Source: an uncultured Tessaracoccus sp. (GTDB taxonomy: Bacteria > Actinomycetota > Actinomycetes > Propionibacteriales > Propionibacteriaceae). Taken from it: a stretch of 16,137 bases of DNA. The translations under genes and the position numbers were made by a program. This document shows, one piece after another, positions 12,750-16,137 of this stretch. Under the pieces are notes generated by a model that saw nothing but the letters and a program-made list of their open reading frames with translations, was not told the DNA's origin and did no database searches. The stretch's first letter is position 1; each line of letters opens with the position of its first letter. The stretch is taken from assembly GCF_947255005.1 (NCBI RefSeq), contig NZ_CAMYFI010000050.1, positions 1 through 16,137 of the forward strand, read 5' to 3'.

Positions 12750-14264
12750 GTGGGAGCATCCGCGTTCCAACTCATCGCGATGATCGCCTACCTGGTGGCC
12801 ATGCTGCTGATCGGGTGGTACTCGTACAAGAAGACGAACGACCTCGGCGACTACATGCTCGGCGGGCGCGACCTCCACCCCGCCGTCGCAGCGCTCTCAG
12901 CAGGCGCCGCCGACATGTCCGGATGGCTGCTCATGGGGCTGCCGGGTGCCATCTACGTCGGCGGGCTCGTCGAGGCGTGGATTGCGGTGGGGCTCACCGT
13001 CGGCGCCTGGTGCAACTGGAAGCTCGTCGCGCCGAGGCTGCGCGCATACACGCAGGTGGCGAACGATTCCATCACCATCCCCAGCTTCCTCGAAAACCGC
13101 TTGCGCGACCGATCTCGTCTGTTGCGGATCGCGTCGGGCTTCATCATCTTGGTGTTCTTCACGTTCTACGTGAGTTCCGGCATGGTGGCTGGTGGTGTGT
13201 TCATGCAGTCCAGCTTTGGCCTCGACTATCGCGTCGGCATGCTCATCGCCGCCGGCGTCACGATCACGTACACGCTCTTCGGCGGGTTCCTGGCCGTGAG
13301 CTACACCGATTTCGTGCAGGGCCTCATGATGGCGGTCGGCCTAATTCTCGTGCCAGTGGTGGGCATGATCGTCCTCGGTGGCCCGGGCGCGGTGGGAAGC
13401 TTGGTGTCGCAAGCCGATGCGGCGGAGGGCCTCAACCGGCTCACCATGCTGCCCAGCCCCATGACGCCGGTGGCGGCAATCGGCATCATTTCCGCGCTGG
13501 CTTGGGGGCTCGGCTATTTCGGGCAGCCGCACATCATCGTGCGGTTCATGGCGCTGCGCTCCACCGCCGAGGCACGTGCTGGCCGCCGGATTGGCATCGG
13601 TTGGATGCTGTTCGCTGTCGCGGGTGCGGTGGCGACGGCGCTCGTCGGCGTGGCCTGGCATCAGCGCGCAGGCAGCACGCTCGCCGACCCCGAAACCGTG
13701 TTTATCGATATGGGGCAGATCCTATTCCACCCCCTCATCGCGGGCTTCCTGCTGGCGGCAGTGCTGGCCGCGATCATGTCGACCATCTCAAGCCAGCTGC
13801 TCGTCACCGCATCGGCGCTCATCGAAGACATCATCAAGGCGTTCCACAAGCATCCCCGCACCGATAATCACTACGTGCTGCTCAGCCGCCTGGCGGTGCT
13901 TGCCGTCGCCTTCGTCGCTGCCGCAATGGCCTGGACCCAAAACGACACCATCCTCGCCCTGGTCGCCTTCGCGTGGGCCGGGTTTGGCGCTTCGTTTGGC
14001 CCGACGGTGATCCTCGCCCTGTTCTGGCGCAAGCTCTCGGCGATGGGTGCGCTGGCGGGCATGGTGACCGGTGCGGTGATCGTGGGCATCTGGGGCAACA
14101 TCTCCGGCGGCATCTTCGACCTGTACGAAATCCTCCCCGGCTTCCTCGGAAGCCTGCTGGTGGCGTGGGCCGTGAGCCTCATCACCTACCGGGAGAACCT
14201 CGACGTGCAGCGTGAGTTTAGCGAGACCGTCCGGGCGGTTGGCTATTGTCAAGAAGTCGACTGA
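12750..14264 (+). CDS. putP: Sodium/proline symporter
   Basis: A 504-residue member of the solute:sodium symporter family with about 13 membrane helices. SAGAADMSGWLLMGLPGAIY (50-69) places D55 and S57 at the same numbers as the sodium-binding D55 and S57 of E. coli PutP. MSTISSQLLVTASALIED holds S344 and T345, equivalent to the TM8 sodium ligands S340 and T341. GGFLAVSYTDFVQGLMM and WGLGYFGQPHIIVRFMA are also typical of PutP. It imports L-proline with Na+ for nutrition or osmoprotection. GTG at 12750 has AAAGGGGA upstream. The last codons (VD) and the TGA fall in family A repeat copy 2, so the terminal residues may come from repeat insertion. Confidence 0.93.
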   Translation: MGASAFQLIAMIAYLVAMLLIGWYSYKKTNDLGDYMLGGRDLHPAVAALSAGAADMSGWLLMGLPGAIYVGGLVEAWIAVGLTVGAWCNWKLVAPRLRAYTQVANDSITIPSFLENRLRDRSRLLRIASGFIILVFFTFYVSSGMVAGGVFMQSSFGLDYRVGMLIAAGVTITYTLFGGFLAVSYTDFVQGLMMAVGLILVPVVGMIVLGGPGAVGSLVSQADAAEGLNRLTMLPSPMTPVAAIGIISALAWGLGYFGQPHIIVRFMALRSTAEARAGRRIGIGWMLFAVAGAVATALVGVAWHQRAGSTLADPETVFIDMGQILFHPLIAGFLLAAVLAAIMSTISSQLLVTASALIEDIIKAFHKHPRTDNHYVLLSRLAVLAVAFVAAAMAWTQNDTILALVAFAWAGFGASFGPTVILALFWRKLSAMGALAGMVTGAVIVGIWGNISGGIFDLYEILPGFLGSLLVAWAVSLITYRENLDVQREFSETVRAVGYCQEVD

Positions 14265-14330
14265 GCGCACTCCAGATGGCGAAAATGGCCCCCTGGGAGG
14301 CCAAAATCATGATCTGGTGTGCGCTCAGTC
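14259..14330. repeat. Dispersed inverted repeat family A, copy 2
   Basis: Arms GACTGAGCGCACTCCAGAT (14259-14277) and ATCTGGTGTGCGCTCAGTC (14312-14330) pair over 19 bases with one mismatch, at the same arm position 13 as in copy 1. The interior has a TGGCC/GGCCA stem and shares the GCC and AGGCC-AAATC pattern with copy 1. It contains the putP stop codon. Confidence 0.9.
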
Positions 14331-14358
14331 GCGTTGTGCGAAGTAGAGGTGATCTCAC

Positions 14359-14973
14359 ATGGCTGAGTTTTCTGTCGTTCCGGTGACGAAAGAGAATCGC
14401 GGCGACGCCGCACGCGCACTCGCGGACGCGTTCATGACCGACGACCACATCGTTGCCATGCTGCCCGCGGGCTCCACGCGTGAGCGCCTGCGTTCGCTCA
14501 TGCTGGCGCAGGTGAGCGAGATGCTGGCGGCCGGGCCGGGGGCGGTGGTCGCCGTCGATGGGGAGGCGACGCTCGGCGCGGCGCTGTGGCAGTCGCCGGG
14601 CGCATCGACGCCGTGGGCCGCCGTGCTGCGCAACCTCCCGCTCTACGTGCGGCGGCTGCACCGCCGCTTCCCCGACGCTTTGCGCAGCACGCTCTCGGAG
14701 CGCCGTCACCAGCCGCGCGTGCCGCACTGGTACCTGGCCTACCTGGGCACGCCGCCCGCAGCGCGCGGCCGTGGAGTGGGCACCGCGTTGGTGCAATACG
14801 GCGTCGACCAGGCCCGACGCGACGGCGTGGGCGCCTACCTGGAAGCATCCAGCCGCGCGAACGTCGAGTACTACAAGAAGTTCGGGTTCGTGGAGATGGG
14901 CGAGGTCCCTGCTCCTGGCACGTCGCCCACCTACGCCATGTGGCTGCCGCGCGAAGACCGCCCCGCGAGCTAA
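14359..14973 (+). CDS. GNAT family N-acetyltransferase
   Basis: A 204-residue protein. Motif A is WYLAYLGTPPAARGRGVGTA (124-143), with the R-G-x-G-V/x-G acetyl-CoA pyrophosphate loop at R136-G141. Motif B follows as YLEASSRANVEYYKKFGFVE, a classic GNAT ending. The N-terminal half (ADAFMTDDHIVAMLP and GAALWQSPG) resembles GNAT proteins of unknown substrate that are common in actinomycetes. ATG 14359 is preceded by GAGG nine bases away. It lies downstream of family A repeat copy 2 and converges on the anchored-protein gene with 12 bases between. Substrate cannot be told. Confidence 0.85.
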   Translation: MAEFSVVPVTKENRGDAARALADAFMTDDHIVAMLPAGSTRERLRSLMLAQVSEMLAAGPGAVVAVDGEATLGAALWQSPGASTPWAAVLRNLPLYVRRLHRRFPDALRSTLSERRHQPRVPHWYLAYLGTPPAARGRGVGTALVQYGVDQARRDGVGAYLEASSRANVEYYKKFGFVEMGEVPAPGTSPTYAMWLPREDRPAS

Positions 14974-14979
14974 CGGGGC
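14960..14979. terminator. Small hairpin between convergent genes
   Basis: GCCCCG and CGGGGC pair around an eight-base loop that includes the GNAT stop codon. It lies between convergent ends and could serve both strands. The six-bp stem has no T-run, so confidence is low. Confidence 0.3.
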
Positions 14980-14985
14980 AGCCGC

Positions 14986-15648
14986 CTACGCCCCGCTCGG
15001 CCCGCGGCGCTGCCTGACGATCACCACGGCAGCCGCGCCGAGCACGACGATCACCCCCACAGCCACGACGGTGCCGGTGGGGAATCCTGCCTCCGGCACT
15101 GCCTCCGGCGTGACTACCTCCGGGTCCGTCAGATCAGCTTCGGACACCCCCGACGGCAGACGCAGCTCTCCGTCGATCTCCACGCGCAGCGGCGAAGGAG
15201 TGCAACCTTTCGTGTCCTTGTGGTTACGACACCAGCCCTCGATGGTGCCCGGCTTGGGCTTCCACTCCTTGGCGCCCTTGGAGGAGAACACCCACATCTC
15301 GTCGACCGACGCGTGCCAGTAGTTCCAAAACGAGCCGTCGAACTTCTTGGGGCACGGGTCGGGGCGCCCGCCGAGCGAGCAGATCAGGCCGCTCTTGTCA
15401 TGCTCGATCGTCACATTGGCTGCCCTGAGCGCAGCCTCACCGGTGTCGGGCGTGCCCACGCACTGGTTCGCGACGACGGTTCCGTCCACGTCGGCGACAT
15501 ACAGCCACACCTGCCCCGCATCCAAACAAGCGCCGACCGCGTTGCTGCCTTGCTTCGACGGTTGCCCGACGGGTGGCGCATCGTCGGCGACGGCTAGCGG
15601 CGCGGTGCAAAACAGCAGCGCGGCGAGGAGACTCAGCACACGGCGCAT
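14986..15648 (-). CDS. Secreted, membrane-anchored protein, SCO2322-like
   Basis: A 220-residue protein. ATG at 15648 was chosen because AAGGA lies six bases upstream; an in-frame start at 15663 has no such support. Residues 1-22 (MRRVLSLLAALLFCTAPLAV) form a signal peptide cut near ADD. The mature domain contains six cysteines and FWNYWHASVDEMWVFSSKGA followed by KPGTIEGW, a pattern like the SCO2322-type extracellular proteins found near ECF-type transporters in actinomycetes. After an acidic proline-containing linker comes one membrane helix (VAVGVIVVLGAAAVVIV) and a short basic tail, so the domain is held outside the cell. No transporter gene is visible here. Family assignment is from memory of the motif and is tentative; extracellular location is well supported. 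Confidence 0.62.
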   Translation of the reverse strand: MRRVLSLLAALLFCTAPLAVADDAPPVGQPSKQGSNAVGACLDAGQVWLYVADVDGTVVANQCVGTPDTGEAALRAANVTIEHDKSGLICSLGGRPDPCPKKFDGSFWNYWHASVDEMWVFSSKGAKEWKPKPGTIEGWCRNHKDTKGCTPSPLRVEIDGELRLPSGVSEADLTDPEVVTPEAVPEAGFPTGTVVAVGVIVVLGAAAVVIVRQRRGPSGA

Positions 15649-15669
15649 GGGAGGTCCTTCCAATAGGCA

Positions 15670-15702
15670 CTGGGGCCAGTACCTTGACAGTACTGGCCCC
15701 AG
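15670..15702. terminator. Intrinsic-type hairpin downstream of the repeat-protein gene
   Basis: CTGGGGCCAGTAC and GTACTGGCCCCAG form a perfect 13-bp stem with a seven-base loop, lying 15 bases past the stop of the repeat protein and before the start of the anchored-protein gene. It likely ends the repeat-protein transcript. No T-run follows on the minus strand, as is often the case in actinomycetes. Confidence 0.6.
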
Positions 15703-15717
15703 ATTTCAGGGGTGGGG

Positions 15718-16137
15718 TCAGCCGCGCACGTAGTCGAATTGGGTGCCGTAGGTGATGGTGTTTCCTACTTGCACACCGACGCGCCAGGTGGTGCGGCCGG
15801 GGTTGTGTTGGCCGTAGGTGAGGGGGATGGAGTAGCCGCCGTTGGCGTTGGTGGTGCGTTCTTGCGACTTGGCCCAGGTGCCGTTGGGCAGCTTCACCTC
15901 CGTCCACACTCGCGCGTTGCTTGCGCCCCGAGCGGTGCCCCACACGTAGGTGGTGGTTCCGACGCCAGCGGTACCCGCCGACGCGCTGCTCACCGTAACC
16001 ACGCGCTGGAAATCGAACGTCGCGCTGCGTGCGACGGTGGAACCAGTCTGGACGGCGACGCGCCAGGTGGTGCGGCCGGGGTTGTGTTGGCCGTAGGTGA
16101 GGGGGATGGAGTAGCCGCCGTTGGCGTTGGTGGTGCG
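15718..16137 (-). CDS. C-terminal end of a protein with 93-residue tandem repeats (partial)
   Basis: The frame is open from the window edge to a TGA at 15718 and encodes 139 residues. It contains one complete repeat and the end of a second. Each unit reads roughly VWGTARGASNARVWTEVKLP, NGTWAKSQ, RTTNANGGYSIPLTYGQHNP, GRTTWRVGVQ, ending in a hydrophobic F.F/Y strand. The mix of small, aromatic and threonine residues in alternating beta pattern suggests Ig-like or other beta-sandwich surface modules. Such repeats usually follow an enzymatic or secreted N-terminal part, which is outside the window. An ATG at 16002 is internal and not the real start. The final unit differs (GNTITYGTQFDYVRG) and has no sorting signal. 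Function unknown; an exported cell-surface or wall-binding protein is likely. Confidence 0.65.
   Translation of the reverse strand, partial: RTTNANGGYSIPLTYGQHNPGRTTWRVAVQTGSTVARSATFDFQRVVTVSSASAGTAGVGTTTYVWGTARGASNARVWTEVKLPNGTWAKSQERTTNANGGYSIPLTYGQHNPGRTTWRVGVQVGNTITYGTQFDYVRG
15777..15858 (-). repeat. 82-bp exact direct repeat, copy 1
   Basis: Identical over 82 bases to 16056-16137, with 279 bases (93 codons) between starts. It codes the RTTNANGGYSIPLTYGQHNP-GRTTWRV part of the repeat unit. Synonymous sites are also identical, pointing to recent duplication or gene conversion. Confidence 0.9.
16056..16137 (-). repeat. 82-bp exact direct repeat, copy 2 (reaches window edge)
   Basis: Second copy of the 82-base identical block; identity may continue beyond the window. 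The flanking sequence inside the gene diverges right away (GSTVARSATFDFQRV against GNTITYGTQFDYVRG). Confidence 0.9.

Noticed and set aside
12686..13867. Long plus-strand open frame overlapping putP in another frame
   Set aside because: Translation is arginine/histidine-rich with no domains; putP explains the region.
15777..16137. Direct repeats as a possible CRISPR array
   Set aside because: Only two units, 279 bases apart, in frame within a coding sequence.

Overview
The window is high-GC DNA with dense, short-spaced genes, many GTG starts and several apparently leaderless starts. It also carries an ESX-type (type VII) secretion substrate cluster, a ponA plus GT-C gene pair as found in mycobacteria, a DtxR/IdeR-type iron box and a FemABX ligase. 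Together these point to an actinomycete. The gene mix would suit a member of the Propionibacteriales, but that placement is inference.

Layout. 1-1930 (minus): a compact ESX-type polymorphic toxin cassette, read right to left: YbaB/EspL-like protein, small EspC/WXG100-like protein, CpnT-N-like (WXG100_2) protein with a hydrophobic tail, a separately encoded nonspecific nuclease toxin, and the first 25 codons of a probable immunity gene cut by the window edge. The genes overlap by 1-4 bases. 2074-5684 (plus): class A penicillin-binding protein followed by a GT-C type membrane protein. 5734-7891 (minus): FemABX-type peptidoglycan-bridge ligase followed one base later by an alanine-racemase-like PLP protein. 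Upstream lie a 39-codon ORF, an 11-codon ORF and about 150 bases packed with inverted repeats. 8204-10736 (plus): feoABC ferrous iron uptake under a DtxR-like box. 10941-11963 (plus): YdcF/DUF218 membrane protein. 12127-12636 (plus): GtrA-like protein. 12750-14264 (plus): PutP sodium/proline symporter. 14359-14973 (plus): GNAT acetyltransferase. 14986-15648 (minus): secreted, membrane-anchored protein resembling the SCO2322 family. 15718-16137 (minus): C-terminal end of a protein made of 93-residue tandem repeats.

Two families of short dispersed inverted repeats punctuate the window. Family A (about 71 bp, GACTGAGCGCAC arms) sits at the 3' ends of the GT-C and putP genes and supplies both of their stop codons. 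Family B (36 bp, perfect 16-bp arms) follows feoC and gtrA, and its two copies differ by a compensatory base-pair change.

Common theme: several genes act at the cell envelope (PBP, FemABX, racemase-like protein, GT-C, YdcF and GtrA proteins, repeat protein). The least ordinary parts are the split toxin cassette, the structured leader in front of femX, and the two repeat families.
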